Positions 8,471-17,965 of a stretch of 64,000 bases of DNA are shown here, in pieces. Within the stretch, counting starts at the first letter, position 1; each line of letters starts with the position of its first letter. A model generated the notes under the pieces. The model had not been told where the DNA came from. It saw only the letters and a list, made by a program, of their open reading frames with translations, and ran no database searches. Source of the DNA: Aquabacterium commune (GTDB lineage: Bacteria; Pseudomonadota; Gammaproteobacteria; Burkholderiales; Burkholderiaceae_C); the NCBI RefSeq assembly GCF_004362855.1, contig NZ_SNXW01000002.1, forward strand, positions 476,655 through 540,654, in the 5' to 3' direction. A program made the position numbers and the translations under genes.

Positions 8471-8791
8471 ATGCGCCGACTCACCCTCCTCCCGATCGCT
8501 GCTGGCGCGCTCACCCTGGCGTCTTGCGCCACAACCCCAGGCCCGGCCGACTGTCGGCCTGCCTTGAACGACTTCCTTGAACGCCGGGAAATCTGCGATC
8601 ACCTGCGCGGAGAGATCCCCGACCCGGACGACCCCGATGGCCTGCAAGCGGCCATCGCGGCCATCAACCAGCAATGCCAGGGCACCGATGAGGCGCTGCG
8701 CCGCATGAAAGCACGCTGCGCCTCAGACCCAGACGCCATGGCACAGCTGAACGCGCTGGTGCCGCGGATCGAGCGCAAGACACCCCATTGA
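8471..8791 (+). CDS. Small hypothetical lipoprotein
   Basis: 106 aa. The N-terminus MRRLTLLPIAAGALTLASC is a lipoprotein signal with lipobox L-A-S-C, so the mature protein would start at Cys19 and be anchored to a membrane. The mature part (about 88 aa) is Cys-containing and charged (GEIPDPDDPDG, INQQCQGTDEALRRMKARC). I do not recognise a family. ATG 8471 was chosen over an in-frame TTG at 8465. It follows the 21-bp array and is convergent with the fic gene. Confidence 0.6.
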   Translation: MRRLTLLPIAAGALTLASCATTPGPADCRPALNDFLERREICDHLRGEIPDPDDPDGLQAAIAAINQQCQGTDEALRRMKARCASDPDAMAQLNALVPRIERKTPH

Positions 8792-8830
8792 AGACGGGGT
8801 CGAGCGGCCGATCCCCCTGGGCAACTCACC

Positions 8831-10111
8831 TCAATCCAGCACCACCGCGCCAGCCTCGGGGTAGAGGCGAGGGAACAGCATCGACAAAGCGTCCAGGGGG
8901 AAACCGATGCGCACCTGACCTTTGGGCGAGTCGCTCTGGAGCAAGCCGTCATCGAGCATGGCCTTGAGCGCCTTGCGGCCCGTGCGCTCGCCCAGGCCCG
9001 TCATCTGCACGAAGTCACCCCGGCTCACGGGGCCGGCGATCATCACGTGCTGCAGAGGCAAGATGAGCTCTTTGCGGTAATCGCTGGCATTGGGCCTGAG
9101 CTCCTTGCCCGTTTGCGCGCGGAACACGATCAGCGCGGCGATGTGCTCCTTGATGCGCGCCAAGTCCAGGACTTGGGTCATGAAGTCCACCTGGTCCTTG
9201 CACACGCCGATGAAGAAGCGGCACCACTCGACCAACATGCGCTCGCTGAGGTTGCCACGGCCATCGAGGTCGCCATGGCGCGGCATGTCGGCCTCGGACA
9301 GGCGCACGTAGTACTCGTCCTGCCTGCGCGCCAGACCGCGGTTGACCGACCAGAGCCCCCGCGTGAGGTGGTGCATCGCGCCATGCAACTGAAGCCGGCA
9401 AGCCCGCCCATTGCCGTCGATGAAGGGGTGCACCCAGAGCATGCGATGGTGCTGGCATGCCGCAGCCACCAGGAAACGCTCCAACGCCCAGGGCTTGGCG
9501 TAGGCATCGTCAGCGGCGCGCAAGAAACGCGGCACAGCGTACGCGATGGGCGGCTGGTGGCGCTGCACAGCGACATCCTGCTGGCGCAGTTGGCCGGGCA
9601 CGATCACCAGGCCCGCCTCCGAGACCCGGTCATCCTGGCTGAGCCGGCTGTACAGCAGGTCGTGCGCCTTGACCAGCATCTCGCTATGGAACGCCACAGC
9701 GTGGGCCGCATCGCCGGCATCGGGGTGCTGCTGGCGCACCGATGGATGGGCCGCTGCATGCGCCAGCAGCGCCTCCAGTTCGGCCTCCGCCTCGATGTGC
9801 GCCAGCGCCAGGCGCTGCCGCTTGGCCACATCGGGCTTGTCAGAGAAGTCCTTGCGCAGGGCTTGCGCGATGTGGACCGGGTGGGTGCTCTGCCCTTCGA
9901 TGCGGTTCGAGTAGTAGGAATTCATCGCGCGCGTGAGCTCGCGCAGCTGAGAACGCGTTTGTTCGTTGGTGGCCGCTTGCAAGCGCAATGAGGCCTCGAC
10001 CACCGGACGCGCCATGCGGCCGAGCTCGTCCAGGGGGTGGCCTGCCGGCATCAGGGGCAGGAACTGGTGCGGCTGGTCGTAGAAGGCGATGGGCGTGGCT
10101 TGGACGGACAT
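8831..10111 (-). CDS. Fic family protein (predicted protein AMPylase) with N-terminal inhibitory motif
   Basis: 426 aa. The Fic core motif HPFIDGNGRACR is present at residues 228-239, including the catalytic His228 and the GNGR phosphate-binding loop. An N-terminal [S/T]xxxE[G/N] inhibitory motif (S68-NRI-E72-G73) marks it as a class II, self-inhibited Fic protein. The C-terminal ~70 residues resemble a winged helix (MTGLGERTGRKALKAMLDDGLL). Start at ATG 10111; a GTG at 10123 is possible. It is a lone gene with no antitoxin beside it, as expected when inhibition is built in. Targets are unknown. Confidence 0.88.
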   Translation of the reverse strand: MSVQATPIAFYDQPHQFLPLMPAGHPLDELGRMARPVVEASLRLQAATNEQTRSQLRELTRAMNSYYSNRIEGQSTHPVHIAQALRKDFSDKPDVAKRQRLALAHIEAEAELEALLAHAAAHPSVRQQHPDAGDAAHAVAFHSEMLVKAHDLLYSRLSQDDRVSEAGLVIVPGQLRQQDVAVQRHQPPIAYAVPRFLRAADDAYAKPWALERFLVAAACQHHRMLWVHPFIDGNGRACRLQLHGAMHHLTRGLWSVNRGLARRQDEYYVRLSEADMPRHGDLDGRGNLSERMLVEWCRFFIGVCKDQVDFMTQVLDLARIKEHIAALIVFRAQTGKELRPNASDYRKELILPLQHVMIAGPVSRGDFVQMTGLGERTGRKALKAMLDDGLLQSDSPKGQVRIGFPLDALSMLFPRLYPEAGAVVLD

Positions 10112-10138
10112 GGGGGTGCGCACGATTGACGCCGGTTA

Positions 10139-10297
10139 TTTTGCCGATCTTTCTGCCGATCACTTTGCCGGCTTCCATGCCGCGATCCTAGCCTCAGCCC
10201 CCTTCCATATCAAGCACTTGCATGAAAATCAACCCATGCCTGAGGCCATCCAAGCGCAGATCTTCTGAGACTTTTGTGCCGATCTCGTTGCCGCACC
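10139..10297. repeat. 12-bp iteron-like repeats upstream of fic
   Basis: Four 12-bp units in tandem at 10139, 10151, 10163 and 10175 share TTTGCCGATC or a close form (the fourth keeps only TGCCG plus CGAT). Two more units in tandem lie at 10274 and 10286 (TTGTGCCGATCT, then CGTTGCCGCACC). They sit just upstream of the fic start in an otherwise gene-free region of 313 bp and could be a protein-binding array for fic control. Confidence 0.4.
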
Positions 10298-10330
10298 GCT
10301 TCGGCGCTGAGTCCTCTGCCGTCAGCGCAC

Positions 10331-10355
10331 AAAAAAAGGGCCCCTGTGGGGGCCC
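10331..10355 (-). terminator. Rho-independent terminator of the aroQ-pcaHG operon
   Basis: The stem GGGCCCC (10338-10344), loop TGTG and stem GGGGCCC (10349-10355) are followed on the minus strand by seven T residues (A7 at 10331-10337). It lies 70 bp after the pcaG stop. Confidence 0.85.
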
Positions 10356-10424
10356 TCGGCGTTCCAGCGAAGCCCAGCTTGTGGCCGGGCTGCACCCATC
10401 GAGCACAGATCGCTCAAACGACCA

Positions 10425-11087
10425 TCAAACGTCGAAAAACACGGTTTCCTTGCCGCCGTCCGGGGTGTCCTGGATGCGGATGTCGAAGCGATAGACCACC
10501 TCGCCGGCGCGCTGCTCGCGGGTGGCCAGCAGGGTCTTGCGGCGCACCTCCCACTCGATGCCGTTGAGGATGGGGTCGGTGGCGTTGGCCAGGTCTTCGT
10601 CACCGAAGTACAGGCGGGTGTGCAGGCCGGTGTTGATGCCGCGCGCGAACAGGATCAGGCAGATGTGCGGGGCTTGCAGCTGGCCGTTGGCACCCACCAC
10701 CTGGCCGGGCTTGATGGTCTCGAAGCTGAAGACGCCGGTGTCGAAGTCGGCGCCGGTGCGGCCCCAGCCGCGGAAGGCGGGGTCCAGCGGCTTGTCCTGG
10801 CGGTCGGCCGGGTGGGCGTACTTGCCAGCGGCGTTGGCCTGCCAGACCTCGATCAGCACGTCGCGCATCAGCGTGCCGCTGCCGTCGAACACGCGGCCTT
10901 CGACGCGGATGCGCTCGCCCAGGGTGTCGGGCTGCACCATCACGTTGCCGAAGTTGTTGTCGAAAATCTCGAAGCCGGCCTGTTGGGGGGCCAGGCCGAT
11001 GTGCACGTAGGGGCCGCCGGTCTGGGAGGGGGTCTCGGGGTAGCGGGTCAATTGCGTGGTCAATGGCGTGGTCAGTTGGATCGTCAT
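10425..11087 (-). CDS. pcaG: Protocatechuate 3,4-dioxygenase alpha subunit
   Basis: 220 aa, normal length for PcaG. It carries the intradiol dioxygenase fold with TGGPYVHIGLAP near the N-terminus, DVLIEVWQANAAGKY and the catalytic-site-adjacent PHICLILFARGIN. With PcaH it forms the (alpha-beta) Fe(III) enzyme that cleaves protocatechuate to 3-carboxy-cis,cis-muconate. It is the last gene of the minus-strand operon, 16 bp after pcaH, and is followed by a strong terminator. Confidence 0.96.
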   Translation of the reverse strand: MTIQLTTPLTTQLTRYPETPSQTGGPYVHIGLAPQQAGFEIFDNNFGNVMVQPDTLGERIRVEGRVFDGSGTLMRDVLIEVWQANAAGKYAHPADRQDKPLDPAFRGWGRTGADFDTGVFSFETIKPGQVVGANGQLQAPHICLILFARGINTGLHTRLYFGDEDLANATDPILNGIEWEVRRKTLLATREQRAGEVVYRFDIRIQDTPDGGKETVFFDV

Positions 11088-11103
11088 CTCGTGGGCCCTC
11101 GTC

Positions 11104-12943
<1,840 letters not shown>

Positions 12944-12967
12944 GGTCGGGGCAGCGCGGAGGGTGAC

Positions 12968-13873
12968 TCAGCCCTGGCGCGCGCGCTTGAGGCGCATCTG
13001 GCCGGGCAGTGGCACCGAGCGTTGCAGCACGGTCTCGCCCAGCCACACGGCCGACTTGTGCGCCCGCTGCGCCACCGTGGCCGGCGGGATCTGCTGGTAG
13101 TCGTCGTTGAAGACTTCGAAGCTGTAGTCGCCGCGGTAGCCGATGCGGTCGAGCTTGCGCACCAGCTCGGCGACCTCGGCGCTGTGCGCACCTTCGCCGG
13201 GGAAGACGCGGAAGTGGCGCGCGGTGTTGATGCGCTCTTCGACCGAGCGGATCTCGTTCCACATGAAGTCGGCCAGCTGCACCAGGAAGATCTTGTCCGG
13301 GTCCACCTCGTCGAGCAGGTCCAGGTCGGTGCGGGTGGCGAAGGCGTGGAAGGAGTCCACGCCCAGGCCGAGGTTGGGCATGTCGGCGCGACAGACCGCG
13401 TCCCAGGCTTGCGGGAACTCGTTGATGGTGCGCCCCCAGGACAGGCCCTCGAAGGCCACCTTGATGCCGCGCGGCAGCGCCAGCATGGCCAGGCGGCGCA
13501 GGTCGGTGGCGATGGCGTCCATGTCGTCGGTGGCGTGCGTCGAGGTCGATGAGCACACCAGCAGCACCTTGGAGCCCACCGCCGAGCACAGCGCCAGCAT
13601 GGCCTTGGCGATGTCCACCTTGTACTCGCGCAGGCCGCCGCTGAGGCCTTCGAAGTCGCGCAGCACCTGGAAGCCGGTCACGCGCAGGCCGCTGTCCTTG
13701 ACAGCGCGGATGGCCGCCTCGACGCCGCCTTCGTGGCCGACGATGTCACGCGCCGACAGCATCACCTGGGTGAAACCGGCCTCGCGCATGGCCTTGAGCT
13801 TGCCTTCCAGCGGGCCGGCCAGCGAGATGGTGTCCATCCCGAAGCTGTCAATGTTGCCGTTGAATTGGGTCAT
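12968..13873 (-). CDS. 3-dehydroshikimate dehydratase, stand-alone TIM-barrel type
   Basis: 301 aa, sugar phosphate isomerase/epimerase-like (AP_endonuc_2) barrel. Candidate metal ligands of the QuiC/AsbF group are visible: Glu in VAFEGLSWGRT, Asp and His in LGVDSFHAF, Gln in FLVQLADFMW and Glu in YSFEVFNDDY. The enzyme dehydrates 3-dehydroshikimate to protocatechuate. In pseudomonad QuiC1 this domain is the N-terminal half of a fusion to an HPPD-like domain. Here it is a separate gene, 15 bp downstream of the gene for the HPPD-like partner. Confidence 0.85.
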   Translation of the reverse strand: MTQFNGNIDSFGMDTISLAGPLEGKLKAMREAGFTQVMLSARDIVGHEGGVEAAIRAVKDSGLRVTGFQVLRDFEGLSGGLREYKVDIAKAMLALCSAVGSKVLLVCSSTSTHATDDMDAIATDLRRLAMLALPRGIKVAFEGLSWGRTINEFPQAWDAVCRADMPNLGLGVDSFHAFATRTDLDLLDEVDPDKIFLVQLADFMWNEIRSVEERINTARHFRVFPGEGAHSAEVAELVRKLDRIGYRGDYSFEVFNDDYQQIPPATVAQRAHKSAVWLGETVLQRSVPLPGQMRLKRARQG

Positions 13874-13888
13874 GCCGGGTCCTCCGCG

Positions 13889-14776
13889 TCAGGCGCGTTC
13901 GCTGTGCACCAGCTCGAACGACAGCCCGAAGAGCTGGCCGGCCACCACCGCACCGCGGTCGCTGATGGGCGCGCGCGCCGACTCCGAGAACAGCACGCCG
14001 CGCTGCTTGAGCTCGGCCACCGCGGCGGCCACGTCGGGCGTGCCCAGGCCGATGCGCTCGATGTACTCCTGGCCATCGGCCTCCAGCTCCAGGCCGGGCT
14101 CGGGCTCGACCAGCTGGAAGTAGAAGGTGCCGCAGGGGCTGCGCAGCAGGCGGCCCTTGGGCAGGATGCCAAAGCGCGTCTGGTCGGGGATGGCGGTGAA
14201 GCCGAACAGCTCGGCGTAGAAGGCCGTCCAGTCCTCAGTGCGCTCCCAGCCGATGTACTGCACGGCGCCGAAGAAGTGCATCTGGGCCAGCGAGGCCGGG
14301 CGCTTTGCCACACCGGGGATGGGCACGAAGTCCACGTCGTAGATCGAGAACTCCTTGTGGCGGTCCACGAAGTAGATGCGGCTGGCGCCCACGCCGTGGA
14401 TGGCGGGGATGTTGAGCTCCATCACCTCGACCTGCGTGGGCACGGCCCAGGCGCCCTTGTCCAGCGCGCGGCGGTAGGCCAGGCTGGCGTCGCGCACGCG
14501 CAGCGCGATGGCGCCGATCACCGGGTTGCCCTGCGCACCGGCCAGGCGGCCATCGGCGGCGTCATGGGCGTTGACGATGATGTTCATGTCGCCCTGGCGA
14601 TAGAGCAGCACTTCGCGCGAGCGGTGGCGCGCCACCGGGTGGAAGCCCAGCGTCTCCAGCACCTGGCCCAGGGCCTGCGGCTTGGTGGTCAGGTACTCGA
14701 TGAACTCGATGCCCTCCATGCCCAGAGGGTTGTCGGTGGCCTGCAGGCCTTCGCGTTGGGTGGGGTCAATCTGCAT
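13889..14776 (-). CDS. 4-hydroxyphenylpyruvate dioxygenase-like VOC protein, QuiC partner
   Basis: 295 aa, two vicinal-oxygen-chelate halves like 4-hydroxyphenylpyruvate dioxygenase (IEFIEYLTTKPQALGQVLETLG; MHFFGAVQYIGWERTEDW). A His in MHFFGAVQY and the C-terminal Glu of GLSFELVHSERA match HPPD metal positions; the third ligand was not assigned. It corresponds to the C-terminal half of fused QuiC1-type dehydroshikimate dehydratases, whose role is not settled. As aroQ, this gene and the dehydratase gene are tightly spaced, it probably works with the dehydratase rather than in tyrosine breakdown. Confidence 0.8.
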   Translation of the reverse strand: MQIDPTQREGLQATDNPLGMEGIEFIEYLTTKPQALGQVLETLGFHPVARHRSREVLLYRQGDMNIIVNAHDAADGRLAGAQGNPVIGAIALRVRDASLAYRRALDKGAWAVPTQVEVMELNIPAIHGVGASRIYFVDRHKEFSIYDVDFVPIPGVAKRPASLAQMHFFGAVQYIGWERTEDWTAFYAELFGFTAIPDQTRFGILPKGRLLRSPCGTFYFQLVEPEPGLELEADGQEYIERIGLGTPDVAAAVAELKQRGVLFSESARAPISDRGAVVAGQLFGLSFELVHSERA

Positions 14777-14800
14777 GGTGTGGTTTCCGGGAAAATCAGA

Positions 14801-15256
14801 TCAGGCGTTCTTGGCGCGGGCCACCAGGCCCTCGATGGCCAGGCGGTAGCCATCGACACCGAAGCCCACCACGATGCCAGCGGCGGCCGGCGACAGGCAG
14901 GAGTGGTTGCGGAAGGGCTCGCGGGCGTGGACGTTGGAGATGTGCACCTCGATCACCGGCACGCCCGTGCCCTTGATGGCGTCGTGCAAGGCCACCGAAG
15001 AGTGGGTGTAGCCACCGGCGTTGAAGACCACGCCGATCAGCTCGCCGGCGCGGTGGGCGCGGCCCGCCTCGTGCAGCGCGTCGATCAGCGCGCCCTCGTG
15101 GTTGCTCTGCAGGCAGGTGACCGTGTGGCCGTGCGGCTGGGCCGTGGCCAGGCACAGGGCCTCGACATCGGCCAGGGTGGCCGCGCCGTAGATGCCGGGC
15201 TCGCGCGTGCCCAGCAGGTTCAGGTTGGGACCGTTGAGGACCAGGATCGAGGCCAT
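14801..15256 (-). CDS. aroQ: Type II 3-dehydroquinate dehydratase (catabolic)
   Basis: 151 aa, usual type II dehydroquinase length. Shows [20 protein letters not shown] with the catalytic Tyr, [22 protein letters not shown] and the C-terminal [14 protein letters not shown]. It converts 3-dehydroquinate to 3-dehydroshikimate. It heads an operon for quinate/shikimate breakdown, so a catabolic (QuiB-like) role is likely although the reaction is shared with aromatic amino acid synthesis. Start at 15256 is set by the family N-terminus. Diverges from the IclR gene. Confidence 0.92.
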   Translation of the reverse strand: MASILVLNGPNLNLLGTREPGIYGAATLADVEALCLATAQPHGHTVTCLQSNHEGALIDALHEAGRAHRAGELIGVVFNAGGYTHSSVALHDAIKGTGVPVIEVHISNVHAREPFRNHSCLSPAAAGIVVGFGVDGYRLAIEGLVARAKNA

Positions 15257-15350
15257 GCGTGCGTCTCCGTGGCGCGTGATCTGCGCGCTTGTTGTGGGGA
15301 ATGGCACCAGCCTATGCAAATTGAAGCCCCCCCACAAGCACATCAGCCCT

Positions 15351-15367
15351 CGATTGCGCGACAATCG
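15351..15367. promoter_or_regulatory. Candidate operator between aroQ and IclR gene
   Basis: Perfect dyad CGATTG-CGCGA-CAATCG in the 153-bp divergent region, 43 bp before the IclR start and 95 bp before aroQ. It is a plausible autoregulatory and aroQ-operon site for the IclR protein. Confidence 0.45.
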
Positions 15368-15409
15368 CTCACGGCGCGCGACACGCGTCTGTTACTGGGG
15401 TTATCACGC

Positions 15410-16183
15410 ATGGATGACAGCGACTTCCAGATCGCTCGCAAAGACCTGATCGAAAGCCTGGGCAAGGGCCTGTCGATCATCGAAGCCTTCGACGACGAAC
15501 ACGTCCGGCTCACGCCCAGCGAGGCCGCGCGCCTCACCGGCATGACCCGCACCGCGGCGCGCCGCTACCTGCTCAGCCTGGTCCACTTCGGCTACGCCGG
15601 TACCGACGGCAAGCTGTTCTGGTTGACCCCGCGCGTGCTGCGCCTGAGCCAGAGCTACCTGGGTGCCGCGCGCCTGCCACGGCTGGTGCAACCCTTCATC
15701 CAGCGCATCTCGATGCAATGCGGCGAGACGGTCAACGTCAGCGTGCTCGATGGCCACGAGGTGGTCTATGTGGCGCGCAGCAACTCGCCGCGCGTGGTCT
15801 CCATTGGCTATCACACGGGTGCGCGCGCACCGGCCCACGTGGTCACCCCCGGCATCGCCATGCTGTCCACCCTCACCGACGAGGCGCTGGACGAGTGGAT
15901 CGGCGAGCACTCCTTCAGCGGCTTCACGTCCTACACCATCACCGACCGCGACACCTTCCGCGCCAACGTGCGGCACGCCCGGGTGCTCAACCACTGGATC
16001 ACGCACCAGCAGTTCGACCTGGGCCTGAGCGGCGTGGCCATGGCCCTGAAAGACCGCAAGGGCGAGTGCAAGGGCGCCATGGGCATGACCGTGCAGTCGC
16101 GCGCCTACACGCCCGAGCAGATCGAGGCGCAGTTGCTGCCGCTGCTGCAAGACGCCGTCCAGACCCTGCGCCCCTTGCTCTGA
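15410..16183 (+). CDS. IclR family regulator of the PcaR/PcaU/PobR group
   Basis: 257 aa. The N-terminal winged helix (LGKGLSIIEAFDDEHVRLTPSEAARLTGMTRTAARRYLLSL) is followed by an IclR effector domain (ETVNVSVLDGHEVVYVARSNSPRVVSIGYHTGARAPAH). This is the beta-ketoadipate pathway regulator group (PcaR, PcaU, PobR, QuiR types). The open frame extends far upstream through antisense of aroQ and others, but ATG 15410 gives the family start. Divergent from the aroQ operon, which it probably controls. The effector could be protocatechuate or an upstream intermediate. Confidence 0.88.
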   Translation: MDDSDFQIARKDLIESLGKGLSIIEAFDDEHVRLTPSEAARLTGMTRTAARRYLLSLVHFGYAGTDGKLFWLTPRVLRLSQSYLGAARLPRLVQPFIQRISMQCGETVNVSVLDGHEVVYVARSNSPRVVSIGYHTGARAPAHVVTPGIAMLSTLTDEALDEWIGEHSFSGFTSYTITDRDTFRANVRHARVLNHWITHQQFDLGLSGVAMALKDRKGECKGAMGMTVQSRAYTPEQIEAQLLPLLQDAVQTLRPLL

Positions 16184-16192
16184 TCGGCGATG

Positions 16193-16220
16193 AAAAAAGG
16201 CGCCCCTCGCGGAGCGCCTT
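16193..16220 (-). terminator. Terminator after the frameshifted porin
   Basis: The stem AAGGCGC (16197-16203) pairs with GCGCCTT (16214-16220). On the minus strand it is followed by T6 (A6 at 16193-16198). It also lies just after the plus-strand IclR stop and may act in both directions. Confidence 0.75.
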
Positions 16221-16270
16221 GTCGTGTGTCAGGCCTTCAGGCTGCGTTCAGCCCGCAACCCACCGCTGCA

Positions 16271-17400
16271 TCAGAAGCGGTGCACGATGCCCGCCTGGAT
16301 GCCCTGGATGCGGCGACCATTGACGTCGTTGCCCGAGAAGTTCGGGCTCACGCCGGCCGAGCCCGAAGGACGGAAGCCAGCGTTGTTGTCGTTGCTCATG
16401 GTCTCGTACATGGCCAGCAGCGTGGTGCGCTTGCTCACGTCGTAGTACGCACCGATCGAACCACCCTTGGCGCCACGGCCGGAGTTCGAGGTGTCCACGA
16501 TCTTGCCGTACAGCGCGCCCACGCGCAGCTTCGGTGTGACGCGGTAGTCGGCCGACAGCTGCACGATGTTGTAGAAGCGGTTGGCATCGGCGTTCGTGCC
16601 AGCCACCAGTGCGCCTACGTTGCCCAGGATGGTGGCAGCGTTGTTGCCGTCGGCGGAAGCTGTGCTGTTGTTGCTGCGGATGAAGGTCGCGTAGATCTTG
16701 CCCTGGCCGTAGTCGTAGTTGGCGTACAGGTTGCGGTAGGTGATGGCCTTCTTGACCGTGATGGCAGCGCCCTTGTTGGGCTTGCCCGTGATGTCGGCGT
16801 AGCCCACGCGGAAGGGGCCGTTCACGTAGTCGGCGGCCAGCTGATAGACAGCCTGTGCGCCCATGCCCGCGGTGGACTCACCCGGTGCGTAGTGCGCCTC
16901 CAGCTGCAGGCCCGACCAGCGCGGCGAAATCCAGGCCAGGTCGTTGCTGTAGCGCGAGGGCGTGCCGAAGTTGTTGACGATGGAGCCCAGGGTGCGCGAG
17001 CTGTAATCGATGTAGTCGCCGCGGAAGAAGATCGCGGTGTTCTGGCGCCCGATGCGGAACTCACCGGCCTGCGGCGTGGCCACGCCCACCCAGGCCTGGC
17101 GGTCGAACAGCGAGCCCGAGGTGCCGGAGGCGCCGGTGTCGGCACTCAGGGCGCCTTCCAGCTGGAACTTGAGGCCATGCCGCCGCCGATGTCTTCCGTG
17201 CCCTTCAGGCCGATGCGGCTGCGCAGGAAGGCGCCGTCGCTGACCGACTTGATCTTCGCGCCGGAGCTGCTGCTCATGTAGTTCAGGTACTGGTCGATGG
17301 TGCCGTACAGCGTCACGGACGAGGTGGCAGCGGCCTGGGCGAAAGCACCCGCGCAAGCGCACATCAAGGTGGCGGCGACAGCGGTCTGGTTGAGTTTCAT
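16271..17400 (-). pseudogene. Trimeric porin gene interrupted by a single-base frameshift
   Basis: Gram-negative porin of the Burkholderiales type. The first ~75 codons from ATG 17400 give a signal peptide and SSVTLYGTIDQYLNY...GLKGTEDIGGGMA. The remainder (LKFQLEGAL...GIQAGIVHRF) continues in another frame. The break is at about 17171-17176, where GAGGCC stands for an expected GAGGGCC; restoring one base rejoins the frames and matches the intact porin at 38555-39712 end to end. It is either a recent inactivation or a sequencing error in a homopolymer. Both halves look free of other damage, and RBS (AGGAGACC) and terminator are intact. Confidence 0.85.
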
Positions 17401-17965
17401 GGGGTCTCCTGAGAGAGGACGTGGGGAAGGGATGCGGAGAGGGCGACAGGCACTGGGCCGTGACCGGCTCTCCGCCAGCACCCATGGATTGCAACAGCGA
17501 GGCACCGCTGTGAACAAGGTGGATGTCGCTCCATTTGCGCGCTGATCGCTCGATTTGGGCGTTCAGCGCTCCTAAATCGGGTTTGCCCTGCTCCGGGTTT
17601 ACGTGAGGGGATCGCTGTGAAGATCAGCAACAGTTGCCCGTGCACCACACCAACGTCCATGCTGCGCCAACCCGATGGATAAAGGCTTCTGAGGCGATGC
17701 CACACACCCGCATCGGGCTGAACTTGCATGTTGCCAGCCCCCGAAGACACCGGCTTGAGCCTGGCATGCACCACGTGCCGGACGGGGACTAACCCCAGCT
17801 TCAATCGATGATCGCGCAAGATGGGCGATCAGCGCCCAACAGACGGCTGAGGCCCATTGTGGCTGCGCGGAGAAGTCCCTAACCTGCCATCCATGCAGGG
17901 AAAGCGCCGTCTGACACGCCTGCGCCACCTGCCAGCCACCCTCTGGACACACCTAGGAGACACCC
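17401..17965. other. 565-bp intergenic region with dyads, porin / Liv transporter divergent promoters
   Basis: No gene seen. Dyad symmetries are GCGCTGA (17539-17545) with TCAGCGC (17563-17569), CGATTT (17551-17556) with AAATCG (17574-17579), and TGGGCG-N5-CGCCCA (17822-17838). The first pair lies upstream of the porin and the last about 130 bp upstream of the Liv binding-protein gene. They are candidate regulator sites; no family can be assigned. Confidence 0.35.

Noticed and set aside
7865..8532. Minus-strand heptapeptide-rich frames over repeat array 1 as real proteins
   Set aside because: Several frames on both strands stay open because of the 21-bp period and GC content; no ribosome site or family, so the region is annotated as a repeat only.
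8796..8816. Hairpin between the lipoprotein and fic stops
   Set aside because: Mismatched stem without a T tract; too weak to call a terminator.
13889..14776. True 4-hydroxyphenylpyruvate dioxygenase of tyrosine catabolism
   Set aside because: No homogentisate genes nearby and it is tightly linked to the dehydroshikimate dehydratase and aroQ; QuiC-partner annotation fits better.
13733..15409. Upstream extension of the IclR frame by about 559 codons
   Set aside because: It is antisense to aroQ and the HPPD-like gene; the IclR family start is at 15410.
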